From positions 1-12,939 of the forward strand of contig JANYBR010000178.1 of assembly GCA_025360685.1 (NCBI GenBank): DNA of 12,939 nucleotides, in the 5' to 3' direction. Within the stretch, counting starts at the first letter, position 1; each line of letters begins with the position of its first letter. The notes below the pieces were generated by a model. That model searched no databases and was not told the DNA's origin. It saw only the letters and a program-made list of their open reading frames with translations. The position numbers and the translations under genes are program-made. Below are positions 1 to 7,594 of the stretch, in pieces. This DNA comes from Pseudomonadota bacterium (lineage in GTDB: Bacteria; Pseudomonadota; Alphaproteobacteria; Micropepsales; Micropepsaceae).

Positions 1-19
1 GCGGTATTCAAGGGCCGCT

Positions 20-38
20 GACAATTGTCGCACAATTG
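20..38. promoter_or_regulatory. Repeated ACAATTG boxes upstream of the phosphoesterase gene
   Basis: ACAATTG occurs twice (21-27 and 32-38), 11 bases apart, which is about one helical turn. The first copy lies inside the perfect 10-base palindrome GACAATTGTC (20-29). The pair ends 47 bases before the start codon at 86. This spacing suits a repressor or activator binding one face of the DNA, but no regulator is known and no clear -35/-10 pair stands out. The site is seen in the sequence and its role is inferred. Confidence 0.3.
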
Positions 39-85
39 ACGAATGCGTCGGTTATCCGATTGCCGCAAGCCCAGGACCCGTAAAC

Positions 86-2860
86 ATGAGACTCCTATCC
101 ATGATGACGGTGGTCGCTGCCGTCCTGTGCGGCGCTGCGGCAGCAGCGGACGACAAGCTGTGGCTTCCAACTGGGCAGCTCGTAACTCCGACTGCCGCTC
201 CGGGATCGGATTTCCAGTCGCTGTCGGCGGACTTGCCGGTCGTCGGCAAGCAGCTCGTCGGTGGCGGAGCGACGACGGCGTTATCGCCAGACGGCAAGAC
301 GCTCTTCGTGCTGACGGCCGGCTTCAATTCCTGGCGCGGCCCGGACGGCAAACGCGTTGCCGAAGCCTCGACTGAGCACCTTTTCGTCTACGCGATTTTG
401 GGCGGCCTCAAGCCGCAGCAGGATGTCCATGTACCGAACAGCTATGGCGGCCTCGCGCAAAGCGCCGACGGTACGACGCTCTACATCGCGGGCGGCGTCG
501 ACGACAACATTCACACCTATCACAGGGATGCGATCGGAGTTTGGGCGGAGAGCGGGCTGCTAATCCCACTCGGTCACACGTCCGGAAATGGACTCATTCG
601 CGGCAACGCCGAGGTCCTCAAGCCGATGGCTGCAGGTGTTGCACTCATGCCCGGCGGTCAGGAGCTCGTGGTCGCGAACTACGAGAACGATTCGATTTCG
701 CTCGTCGATCTGCGTCAGGGCAAGGTCACGCAAGAACTGGATCTTCGTCCGGGCAAGCTGGATCCGGCGAAATCCGGCCAGCCCGGAGGCGAATTTCCCT
801 ACGGAATTGTCGTAGGCGCGGATGGAACGGCCTATGTTTCCAGCGAGCGCGATCGCGAAATCGTCGTTCTCAAGCGCGTCGACGCACTTCACGTCGTGGC
901 GCGCATCAAGATCGACGGCAATCCGAACCGAATGGTCCTGAACTCGGAGGGCTCGCGCCTGTTCGTGGCGGCGGACAATTCCGATCGCGTCTTGGAGATC
1001 GACACACAGACCAACAAAGTCATTCAGTCGATCCGCGTCCGCGCGCCAGTCGGCTGGGGCGCGAATGCCCACCTGCCCGGCGCGGCGCCCAACAGCCTTG
1101 CTCTCTCTCCGGACGAAAAGTGGCTTTACATCAGCGAAGGCGGGATCAATGCGGTTGGTGTGGTTCGTCTTTCACCCAAGCCCGCGATGATCGGTCTTAT
1201 TCCCACCGCCTGGCAGCCCAATGCGGTCAGTGTCAGCAGCGACGGGCAAACGCTCTATGTCACCAACGGCAAGAGCCCGGCCGGTCCCAACCCGCATAAT
1301 TGCAAGCCCATCGCGGCGAAGGCGCCTGCGTGCACGGACAGCGACCAGAAGCGCGCCGGCAATCAATATGTCTGGCAGCAGACGACCGGTGGTATCGCCA
1401 GCATACCGGTGCCCGATACCGACACGCTCAAGAGGCTGACGGCGATCAGCGCCGACAATAACGGATTTCGCGAAGTCCTTTCGCCCGCTGACGCGAAGAT
1501 CATGGCCGCACTGCGCAAGCGCATCAAGCACGTCATCTACATCGTGCGCGAAAACCGCAGCTACGACCAGATCCTTGGTGATCTCGCCGGTGCGGACGGC
1601 GACGCGGATCTCGTCCAGTTCGGACCGTCGATGACGCCGAACCAGCACGCACTCGCCAGCGAGTTCGTGGCACTCGACGCCTTCTTCGATAGCGGCGAGG
1701 CAAGCGGCGACGGCTGGCAGTGGTCGACCACCGACGTCACCGAAAAGCAAATGCCGGTGAACTATGCCGGACGCGGCCTCAGCTACGACTATGAAGGTTC
1801 GACGAGAGGCGTGAACGTGGCACTGACGCATAACGCTCGTCTCGACGCGTTTTCGCTTGGCGATCCAGATCCCGATCTTTTGCCGGGCAGTGCCAACCAG
1901 ACCGCGCCGGACGGTCCAAACGGCGAACGCGAGCAAGGTTACCTGTGGAATGCCGCTCTGCGTGCCCACGAGAGCGTGCGCAACTACGGCTTCTTCGTCG
2001 ACCTGGTCCGCTATGTACCGGTTTTGCCACCCAACCTGCTCCTGCCGCTCGATCATGATCCCGCGGCCAAAAAGTTGCGCGTTGCGTTTCCCATGAGCAA
2101 GGAGCTCGCGCCCTTCACGGATCCCTATTTTCGCGGCTTCGACAATCAGTTCGCGGACTATTGGCGCTTCAAGGAATGGGAGCGCGAGTTTTCGCTATAC
2201 GAAAAGAAACGTTCCCTGCCCCGTCTGGAAACCGTCCGGTTCATGCACGACCACACCGGAAATTTCGCCACCGCGAGCGATGGCGTGAACACGCCCGAGA
2301 CGCAGGTCGCCGACAATGATTATGCGGTCGGCTTGCTCGTCGAGCGCGTTGCGCACAGCAGGTTTGCCAGGGATACGCTGATCTTCGTTGTCGAAGACGA
2401 CGCCCAGGATGGCCCGGATCATGTCGACGCCCATCGCTCGGTTGCGTTCGTTGCGGGACCTTATGTCAAACACGGCGCGGTCGTTTCCGATCGCTACACC
2501 ACCGTCAATCTTCTCAGAACCATGGAAGTCGTACTTGGCCTCAAGCCGCTGAACTTCCACGATGGCAATGCCAAACCGATGGGAAGCGTGTTCGACCTTT
2601 CGGAGCGGGACTGGACCTATCGCGCGCGCGTGCCGGACATGTTGCGCTCCACATCCCTGCCATTGCCCCCACAGCAGGGTTCAACTCTCTTGAAGCCCAG
2701 GCACGATGTGGCTTATTGGGCCGCAAAGACAACTTCGTTCGATTTCTCAGCGGAAGATCGCATCGATGCCGGCGCGTACGACAGGGTGCTTTGGGCAGGA
2801 ACCAACGGCGACCTGCCCTATCCTTCCAACCGCGACGGACGCAACCGGCGCATGCATTAG
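86..2860 (+). CDS. Exported YVTN beta-propeller / alkaline-phosphatase-like phosphoesterase fusion protein
   Basis: A 924-residue protein with a signal peptide (residues 1 to about 20, ending AAAA before DDK), so probably periplasmic. Residues about 30-430 carry repeated propeller blades of the YncE/YVTN type, such as GTTLYIAGG, QELVVANYENDS, SRLFVAADNSD, KWLYISEGG and QTLYVTNGK. From I480 begins a phosphoesterase domain of the PF04185 / alkaline-phosphatase-fold kind: KHVIYIVRENRSYDQ at 481-495 is its hallmark first strand, followed by TPNQHALASEFVALD. The C-terminal metal-site segment has D771, D772, H779 and H783 (EDDAQDGPDHVDAHR). This matches the common architecture 'bifunctional YncE family protein/alkaline phosphatase family protein'. 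The substrate is unknown; phosphodiester or phospholipid cleavage is only a family-level guess. The start has AGGA nine bases upstream and begins the signal peptide directly. The gene converges on the isomerase gene with a 6-base gap. Confidence 0.93.
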   Translation: MRLLSMMTVVAAVLCGAAAAADDKLWLPTGQLVTPTAAPGSDFQSLSADLPVVGKQLVGGGATTALSPDGKTLFVLTAGFNSWRGPDGKRVAEASTEHLFVYAILGGLKPQQDVHVPNSYGGLAQSADGTTLYIAGGVDDNIHTYHRDAIGVWAESGLLIPLGHTSGNGLIRGNAEVLKPMAAGVALMPGGQELVVANYENDSISLVDLRQGKVTQELDLRPGKLDPAKSGQPGGEFPYGIVVGADGTAYVSSERDREIVVLKRVDALHVVARIKIDGNPNRMVLNSEGSRLFVAADNSDRVLEIDTQTNKVIQSIRVRAPVGWGANAHLPGAAPNSLALSPDEKWLYISEGGINAVGVVRLSPKPAMIGLIPTAWQPNAVSVSSDGQTLYVTNGKSPAGPNPHNCKPIAAKAPACTDSDQKRAGNQYVWQQTTGGIASIPVPDTDTLKRLTAISADNNGFREVLSPADAKIMAALRKRIKHVIYIVRENRSYDQILGDLAGADGDADLVQFGPSMTPNQHALASEFVALDAFFDSGEASGDGWQWSTTDVTEKQMPVNYAGRGLSYDYEGSTRGVNVALTHNARLDAFSLGDPDPDLLPGSANQTAPDGPNGEREQGYLWNAALRAHESVRNYGFFVDLVRYVPVLPPNLLLPLDHDPAAKKLRVAFPMSKELAPFTDPYFRGFDNQFADYWRFKEWEREFSLYEKKRSLPRLETVRFMHDHTGNFATASDGVNTPETQVADNDYAVGLLVERVAHSRFARDTLIFVVEDDAQDGPDHVDAHRSVAFVAGPYVKHGAVVSDRYTTVNLLRTMEVVLGLKPLNFHDGNAKPMGSVFDLSERDWTYRARVPDMLRSTSLPLPPQQGSTLLKPRHDVAYWAAKTTSFDFSAEDRIDAGAYDRVLWAGTNGDLPYPSNRDGRNRRMH

Positions 2861-2866
2861 AGCTGG

Positions 2867-3754
2867 CTATGGCGCAAAGCGCTTGACGTCGACCGGCACC
2901 GAGCAAATGTCGAGCACGGGCGGCGGCTTGCGGAAATAGAACGGCGACGTCGGATGACGGCGCAGTTCGACCGCATCCGCGAAAGCCTCCGAATCCGTGC
3001 GTATGACCCGGTAGGCGCGCCGATCCTGAACCGGAATGTCGGCGGCGATGCGCATCCGTATAATCGGATCGCGCTTGCTGCTATCGGCGATAACCCCGTT
3101 GTCGATCGCCACATCGCCGCGTTCCAGCTTTTGCAGATACTGCATGCCCGACAGGACGCGCCCGAATGCGCTCAGAGCGCGATCCAGCCGGCGCGGCGCC
3201 TCGCCGATGACGATGTAGAATTCGGTCGTGGCCGTATCGGGACGATTGTCGCGCGCAAACGCGAACGTGCCTGGACAATGAATGAGCCATTCGCGCCCCT
3301 CGTCACCATTGCGCGCCACTGGAAAGCCATCTTCAAAACCAACGTCAGACGCCATGGGGTCAGCGTTCCCCAGAGGTGTAAAAGCAGGCTGCGGCTTCGA
3401 AATTCGGTCGAACTCCGCCTTGAGCGGCGGCCACATCGCCAAGTCCTTGGCCGCAACCGGATGGTCCGTCGTCGAGGCGGTGCCTTCACCGATGCCGCCT
3501 TGCGCCACGAACCCGTCGATCACACGATAGAACGAAAGACCGTCATAAAAGTGCGCGCGGATCAGCGCTCGCAACCGCGCCGCATGGTTTGGCGCGAACT
3601 CCGGCGCCAGTTCGACCGCGACCTGGCCGTATTTCGTGTCGATCAACACCAGATTTTGCGGATCGACACTGCGCCAATCAGACGTCGTTTCCGCAGACGA
3701 ACCAGACGTCAAAGCCAGCAGCGCGATGAGCGCACACGCACGAATTGGACTCAT
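2867..3754 (-). CDS. Exported cyclophilin-type peptidyl-prolyl cis-trans isomerase
   Basis: A 295-residue cyclophilin. A signal peptide (residues 1 to about 21, ending GSSA) places it in the periplasm, where it would catalyse cis-trans isomerisation of proline bonds during folding. The core motif FYRVIDGFVAQGG (75-87) holds the equivalents of the catalytic Arg (R77) and the glutamine of the QGG turn. Later segments CPGTFAFARD and TEFYIVIG correspond to the cyclophilin GxxxMA and QFFI strands, and FGRVLSGM to the FGRVxxGM strand. It is about 100 residues longer than a minimal cyclophilin, with an insert after QGG and a C-terminal extension rich in charged residues. The open frame extends 34 codons further upstream, but the ATG at 3754 has AGAGG just before it and begins the signal peptide, so that start is used. 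The gene is divergent from the MFS gene 75 bases away. Confidence 0.93.
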   Translation of the reverse strand: MSPIRACALIALLALTSGSSAETTSDWRSVDPQNLVLIDTKYGQVAVELAPEFAPNHAARLRALIRAHFYDGLSFYRVIDGFVAQGGIGEGTASTTDHPVAAKDLAMWPPLKAEFDRISKPQPAFTPLGNADPMASDVGFEDGFPVARNGDEGREWLIHCPGTFAFARDNRPDTATTEFYIVIGEAPRRLDRALSAFGRVLSGMQYLQKLERGDVAIDNGVIADSSKRDPIIRMRIAADIPVQDRRAYRVIRTDSEAFADAVELRRHPTSPFYFRKPPPVLDICSVPVDVKRFAP

Positions 3755-3788
3755 CTCTGCCTCTTTGTGGGATGCGACCGCAAGCGCC

Positions 3789-3817
3789 TTGCCACCGACG
3801 CCGAAGCACACAATAAG
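3789..3817 (+). promoter_or_regulatory. Possible promoter of the MFS exporter gene
   Basis: TTGCCA (3789-3794) is five of six to the -35 consensus. It is followed, after 17 bases, by AATAAG (3812-3817), four of six to the -10 consensus. Transcription would begin near 3824, only about six bases before the MFS ATG at 3830, which fits the lack of a ribosome binding site there. Identified by eye only. Confidence 0.3.
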
Positions 3818-3829
3818 AACTCTACAGCG

Positions 3830-5041
3830 ATGAACTCCGACAGCCAAAACCCTCACGCCGAAAGCGTCTCAGCGGCCGCTCTGCCGACCCTGCTGTCCGT
3901 GATGTTCATCAACCTGCTGGGCTTCGGCATCATTGTTCCCTTGCTGCCGTTCTATGCGAAATCCTTCCAGGCGCCGGCCTGGCAGATCGCGCTGATCTTT
4001 TCGGCCTATGCGATGGGCGCCTTCTTTGGCGAACCATTCTGGGGTCGGCTGTCCGACACGGTCGGGCGCAAGCCGATCCTGATCAGTACGGTCATGGGCA
4101 ACTGCCTGTGCTACCTGGCGCTCGCATACGCACCCAACATCTTGGTGGCATTCATCGTCCGGTTCCTCGGCGGCACGGCGAGCGGCAATGGCGCGGTCAT
4201 TCAGGGATACATCGCCGACGTCACGCCGCCGCACGAGCGCACCGCAAAAATGTCGCTGCTCGGCGCCGCCTATAATATCGGATTCATCGTCGGGCCGGCG
4301 CTTGGCGGCTTGCTTGCGCACCCGTCCGCCGGACATGCCGGCTTTCGCATCCCGCTGCTGATCGCTTCGGGCCTCTCGGGACTTTGCGTTATCGGACTGG
4401 TCGCGTTTCTGAAAGAGAGCCGTGCTCATCGCCGCATTTCCGCGAAGCCCAGCCGCTGGGCGATCCTCGCCACAGCCGCCAACAATCCGGTGGTCAGCCG
4501 ACTGATGCTGGTGACATTTCTCGCCGGTTGCGCGTTCAACGGCATCGAGTCGGTCTTCGGTTTGTGGACGCAGGCGCGTTTCGAGTGGGGACCGCAACAG
4601 GTCGGCGGCGCGTTTGCGGTGACTGGCGTCGTGGCCGCGATCTGCCAGATCGCGATTACCGGGCCGCTGTCAAAGCGATTTGGTGAAGCACGCGTACTGA
4701 CGGCGGGCATGGCGCTGACGACAATTTGCGCGTCGCTGCAGCCATTTTCTGTCGGCGGCTGGATGATTGTGGCCTTGCTGGCGGTGTCGGCGTTCGGGCA
4801 GTCGGTCGCCTGGCCAAACGTTTCCTCGCTGCTCTCGCGCAATGTCGACTGGGAACATCAGGGCCAATATCTTGGACTGAACAATGCGGTCGGGGCGGCA
4901 GCGCGCCTGATCGGTCCTTCTATCGCAGCGCTCACATTTTCCAATATCGGCGTCGATGCGCCATTCTTTTCTGCCGGACTGATGGTTCTGCCCGCGATCT
5001 TCTTTGCCTGGTACGCCGCCACGCACAAAAGTCGCATCTAG
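3830..5041 (+). CDS. MFS transporter, DHA1-like drug:H+ antiporter
   Basis: A 403-residue inner-membrane transporter with the alternating hydrophobic segments of a 12-helix major facilitator. Helix 1 is LLSVMFINLLGFGIIVPLLP. Loop 2-3 carries motif A, GRLSDTVGRKPIL (72-84). Helix 4 begins with the motif B arginine, R111 in RFLGG. Helix 5 holds the antiporter motif C form GFIVGPALGG (151-160). This combination is typical of TetA-like drug:proton antiporters, but the substrate cannot be read from sequence. The open frame runs back to 2954, but that part is antisense to the isomerase gene and has no transporter character, so the ATG at 3830 is used. No Shine-Dalgarno is visible, so the message may be nearly leaderless. 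The dehydrogenase gene follows by 51 bases on the same strand and may be co-transcribed. Confidence 0.92.
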   Translation: MNSDSQNPHAESVSAAALPTLLSVMFINLLGFGIIVPLLPFYAKSFQAPAWQIALIFSAYAMGAFFGEPFWGRLSDTVGRKPILISTVMGNCLCYLALAYAPNILVAFIVRFLGGTASGNGAVIQGYIADVTPPHERTAKMSLLGAAYNIGFIVGPALGGLLAHPSAGHAGFRIPLLIASGLSGLCVIGLVAFLKESRAHRRISAKPSRWAILATAANNPVVSRLMLVTFLAGCAFNGIESVFGLWTQARFEWGPQQVGGAFAVTGVVAAICQIAITGPLSKRFGEARVLTAGMALTTICASLQPFSVGGWMIVALLAVSAFGQSVAWPNVSSLLSRNVDWEHQGQYLGLNNAVGAAARLIGPSIAALTFSNIGVDAPFFSAGLMVLPAIFFAWYAATHKSRI

Positions 5042-5080
5042 TTTACGACCCGCATCGCTCGGCCTAGGCTTTGCCCAAAC

Positions 5081-5086
5081 AGGGAG
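5081..5086 (+). promoter_or_regulatory. Ribosome binding site setting the dehydrogenase start
   Basis: AGGGAG touches the ATG at 5087 but lies six bases before the in-frame ATG at 5093. The spacing favours the second ATG. A weak promoter-like pair, TTTACG (5042-5047) and TAGGCT (5065-5070) with a 17-base spacer, lies upstream, so the gene might also be transcribed independently of the MFS gene. Confidence 0.5.
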
Positions 5087-5092
5087 ATGGAA

Positions 5093-5896
5093 ATGGCGGG
5101 ACAACTGAACGGCAAGGTTGCACTGGTGACCGGCGCCAGTCGCGGCATCGGCGCGGCGATTGCGGTGCGTCTTGGTATGGAAGGCGCGAAGATCGTCGTC
5201 TCTGCGCGGACTGCGGAAAGCGGCGAGAGCCGGCTGCCCGGAACGCTGAACGAGACTGTCCAGCGCGTACGCAAGACTGGCGCCGATGTCACTTTCATCA
5301 AGGCGGATCTCGCTCAGGCGCGCGAGCGCGAGATGCTGGTCGAGAAGGCGCAAAAGACCTTCGGGCCGATCGACATCCTGATCAACAACGCGGCGATCAC
5401 CTACTTTGCGCCGGTCGCCGAATTCACGGAGAAGCGCTTCAAGCTCATGCTGGAGGTCCAGGTCTATGCGCCCTTCCATCTTGCGCAACTCGTGCTGCCC
5501 GCGATGAAGGCGCGCAAATCCGGCTGGATCGTCAACATTTCGTCGCCGGCTGGCATTCATCCCAAGCAGCCCTACATGGCCGGCGTGCGCGGCGGCACCG
5601 TGTACGGTATGTGCAAGGCGGCTCTCGAGCGATTTACGACCGGGCTGGCGTCAGAGGTATATGACGACGGAATTGCCGTGAATGTCGTGTCGCCCGGCCT
5701 GGTCGACACGCCCGGCGTCGCTGTACACGGTCTGATAAATGAAAACACCAGGGACAGAGTCCAGCCAATCGAATATATCGCCGAAGCCGTATATCAGCTC
5801 GCGTCGGGCGATCCGAAAAAGATGACCGGCCGCATCGATTATGCGGAACCGTTCCTGAAGGAACTGGGGAGGAAACCGGCCGCACTAGCCAGCTAG
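5093..5896 (+). CDS. Classical short-chain dehydrogenase/reductase (SDR)
   Basis: A 267-residue soluble NAD(P)-dependent oxidoreductase. The cofactor loop TGASRGIG is at 13-20, NNAA at 98-101, the catalytic serine in NISSPAG at S151, and YxxxK at Y171 and K175. Arginine after the first glycine motif strand (SART, 37-40) hints at NADP(H), though this is only an inference. Residues 43-60 contain an insert with LPGT, which I recall in SDRs annotated as HSDL2-like. At the position where the classical catalytic tetrad has asparagine, this protein reads Q123 (EVQVYAPF). The substrate is unknown; acyl-CoA, steroid or sugar-type alcohols are all possible. The stop codon overlaps the stop of the opposite-strand PAS_5 gene by 12 bases, inside CTAGCCAGCTAG. 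Confidence 0.93.
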   Translation: MAGQLNGKVALVTGASRGIGAAIAVRLGMEGAKIVVSARTAESGESRLPGTLNETVQRVRKTGADVTFIKADLAQAREREMLVEKAQKTFGPIDILINNAAITYFAPVAEFTEKRFKLMLEVQVYAPFHLAQLVLPAMKARKSGWIVNISSPAGIHPKQPYMAGVRGGTVYGMCKAALERFTTGLASEVYDDGIAVNVVSPGLVDTPGVAVHGLINENTRDRVQPIEYIAEAVYQLASGDPKKMTGRIDYAEPFLKELGRKPAALAS

Positions 5897-6475
5897 CGCC
5901 AAGATCGGCACGCCGGCGCCGACATCAATGTACTGAAAGTCGAGCGCCGTGTCGGCCAGCACGAGCCGGTCTCTGGCGGAGTGCGACATCAGCGGCCCGC
6001 CGAGGAATTGCGTCAGGATCAACAACTGAAACGATCCACCGCTTTCCGGTTTCAACGGAAACACCGTGATCTCAACATTGCGTACGAAGCCCCTCTCATA
6101 GTGCAGCGGCGTCACCTGCCAAAGACCGCAGGGGCGAGCGATGATCTGACGAACGGAGTCAATCGCGCCGCGCCGATACCTTTCGGGAAGAAACTGCAGA
6201 TAGTCCTCGCCTCGGACGTTGCGGTGGATATACGATTCAAACTCGCTGCCGATCAATCGCATCGTGATCGCAGGTTCGCCTTCCAGGTTCGCATCGCAAA
6301 GTACCAAGTGTCTGAGAAAGCGAGCCGCACGCTGAGGACGAAAGGCGCTGCGCGCGGGTATGAGCCCTGCTTTCGGCAAGGCGCGCCAATGCGCCTCGAA
6401 CTCGATACTAAGTCTCGATCGTCCTCGCACAGGAACCGGCTCCTGCGGAATTTCGCCGTGAGCCGGGATCTTCAT
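5885..6475 (-). CDS. PAS_5 family single-domain PAS protein (first copy)
   Basis: A 196-residue cytoplasmic protein with no signal peptide or membrane segment. The pattern EFEAHWRALPKAGLIPARSAF, then FLRHLVLCDANL, then MRLIGSEFES, RNVRGEDYLQFLP and a late VEITVFPL strand matches the PAS_5 (PF07310, formerly DUF1457) fold common in alphaproteobacteria. There is no kinase, cyclase or DNA-binding domain, so it would act by binding a ligand or a partner protein; Caulobacter MopJ is a single-domain PAS protein that works this way. The ATG at 6475 is preferred over an in-frame TTG at 6505, but neither has a clear Shine-Dalgarno, so the start is uncertain. A perfect 12-base palindrome lies 47 bases upstream. 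It is a distant paralogue of the protein at 11923-12477. Confidence 0.85.
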   Translation of the reverse strand: MKIPAHGEIPQEPVPVRGRSRLSIEFEAHWRALPKAGLIPARSAFRPQRAARFLRHLVLCDANLEGEPAITMRLIGSEFESYIHRNVRGEDYLQFLPERYRRGAIDSVRQIIARPCGLWQVTPLHYERGFVRNVEITVFPLKPESGGSFQLLILTQFLGGPLMSHSARDRLVLADTALDFQYIDVGAGVPILALAG

Positions 6476-6521
6476 GTCTGAGCGTTTCTGCGATCTCTGC
6501 TTCAATCTGGATGCTGGCCCG

Positions 6522-6533
6522 CGTTCATGAACG
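6522..6533. promoter_or_regulatory. Palindrome CGTTCATGAACG upstream of the first PAS_5 gene
   Basis: A perfect 12-base palindrome, 47 bases upstream of the PAS_5 start at 6475, in the 248-base gene-free gap (6476-6723) after the DUF169 gene. It could be an operator for a dimeric regulator. The rest of the gap shows no terminator. It holds one 53-codon open frame (6525-6686, minus, GTG start) without a ribosome binding site, which is not called as a gene. Confidence 0.3.
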
Positions 6534-6723
6534 AGACATTGATCCGGCCATCCGTATGACTACGTAGCTGACGACCCTGAAGTCGCAGAAACACGCTTCC
6601 CGATCATATTGGTGAGCCGTCGCCGCGCCGGACGGGTTGCCGGTGGTGGAGATGCCGCCGATCGACCGAATGAGCGTCGGAAGCACACCGAATTGGGCAT
6701 GCTGGACTTGGCGGAATTTGAGC

Positions 6724-7494
6724 TCACGCCTTGTTCGAATAGCTCACAGCCATGCCGGCGCGGACATCCTGCTGCACGCCGTACTGAGGGAATGGATAGC
6801 GGAAACCGTTCTTCGCCAACGCCTGCATTCCCTCGATCGCCTTGACGAGATATTCGGGCGGACAGGCCATGAGCATTTCGTCGTCCAGCACGCCGCCATA
6901 CCTGCGTTCGGCGAAGCACGGAATCGATAGGCTCGGCAGCCGTGTCGAGAGCGCGCGTCCCCAAGAATCGGCGCAGGCGGACTCGCCGACGACGCTCCAG
7001 TCGAAGCGTTTGTATCCCGACCACTGCAGACCATTGATGAAATAGATCATGGCGCCTGGCGTCGCGTAAAAGAGTGCTATGTCCGGTTGCGTAAGCTTGC
7101 CTGCCGCGAGCGGGCCGACCGCAAGCGCCTGAAAGCGTCCGTCGGGCACGCAGTTCATCGCGCGCTGATGTGCCCCTGCGTCCTCGAGAGTCGAGAACCA
7201 CACGCCCTTCATGTGCGCGCCGGAATACCATGCGTCTGTTTTTGCCGCACCCAACCCGACAACCGCCCGGCATTGCGCGCCGACCAGATCTTCGCTCGTA
7301 ATCCCAACAGTCCAGCCCAGACGCGATGCCTGTCCGACGATCTGATCGAGCGTGTGCACAGCTTGCGGCCGCCGGATGCGCGAAATCGCTTCCATATCCT
7401 CGCGCCGCTCAAACAACTGCATACCGAACACGATGCTGCGCAGCCGCAGAAGCCGCTCAAGTTCGCTCGAGACCGATGCCAAATCCGCTTCCAT
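6724..7494 (-). CDS. DUF169 domain protein of unknown function
   Basis: A 256-residue cytoplasmic protein that I recognise as DUF169 (PF02596). The recognisable pattern is a first cysteine after TSEDLVGAQC (C75), a VGPL segment (127-130), the central GESACADS block (170-177, with C174), then SIPCFAERR (190-198, with C193), then LDDEMLMACPPEYL with a closing amphipathic helix. The function of the family is not established. The conserved cysteines suggest metal or cofactor binding or a redox role, but this is inference. The length is normal, so the gene looks intact. The ATG at 7494 has AAGGAG nine bases upstream. A promoter-like TATGAT lies about 50 bases upstream, suggesting the gene has its own message rather than reading through from the PEP-CTERM cluster. 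No neighbour indicates a pathway. Confidence 0.88.
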   Translation of the reverse strand: MEADLASVSSELERLLRLRSIVFGMQLFERREDMEAISRIRRPQAVHTLDQIVGQASRLGWTVGITSEDLVGAQCRAVVGLGAAKTDAWYSGAHMKGVWFSTLEDAGAHQRAMNCVPDGRFQALAVGPLAAGKLTQPDIALFYATPGAMIYFINGLQWSGYKRFDWSVVGESACADSWGRALSTRLPSLSIPCFAERRYGGVLDDEMLMACPPEYLVKAIEGMQALAKNGFRYPFPQYGVQQDVRAGMAVSYSNKA

Positions 7495-7541
7495 GGGCAG
7501 TTGCTCCTTGCGCTCGCACGTCGAGTTGTGTTGTGGCAGTC

Positions 7542-7547
7542 ATCATA
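7542..7547 (-). promoter_or_regulatory. Possible -10 box of the DUF169 gene
   Basis: On the minus strand TATGAT (five of six to consensus) lies 47 bases before the start codon, with a poor -35 candidate (TGTCGC) 18 bases further up. The perfect palindrome TTGCGCGCAA (7579-7588) lies upstream, between this box and the stop of the 430-residue gene. It has no T run, so it is not a convincing terminator. Confidence 0.35.
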
Positions 7548-7594
7548 GAACAGCTGCCGGGATGAGCGACAGAGCAGTTTGCGCGCAAGTCGCC

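Noticed and set aside
541..1299. 252-codon plus-strand frame inside the phosphoesterase gene
   Set aside because: Arg/Gln-rich shadow frame overlapping a clear propeller-coding region.
1172..2056. 294-codon minus-strand frame opposite the phosphoesterase gene
   Set aside because: Antisense shadow caused by GC-rich codon structure; no domain recognisable.
2954..3829. Long in-frame N-terminal extension of the MFS protein
   Set aside because: It is antisense to the well-supported cyclophilin gene, is rich in Arg like typical shadow frames, and shows no transporter features; the membrane protein begins at 3830.
3869..4597. 242-codon minus-strand frame opposite the MFS gene
   Set aside because: Charged low-complexity translation (many Arg, Asp, Gln) typical of the antisense of a hydrophobic protein.
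4670..5560. 296-codon minus-strand frame opposite the MFS and SDR genes
   Set aside because: Spans two well-supported genes on the other strand and has no recognisable motifs.
6525..6686. 53-codon minus-strand frame between the DUF169 and first PAS_5 genes
   Set aside because: Starts with GTG without a ribosome binding site and matches no family I know; chance openness is likely.
6560..7273. 237-codon minus-strand frame overlapping the DUF169 gene
   Set aside because: Arg-rich out-of-frame shadow of the DUF169 coding sequence.
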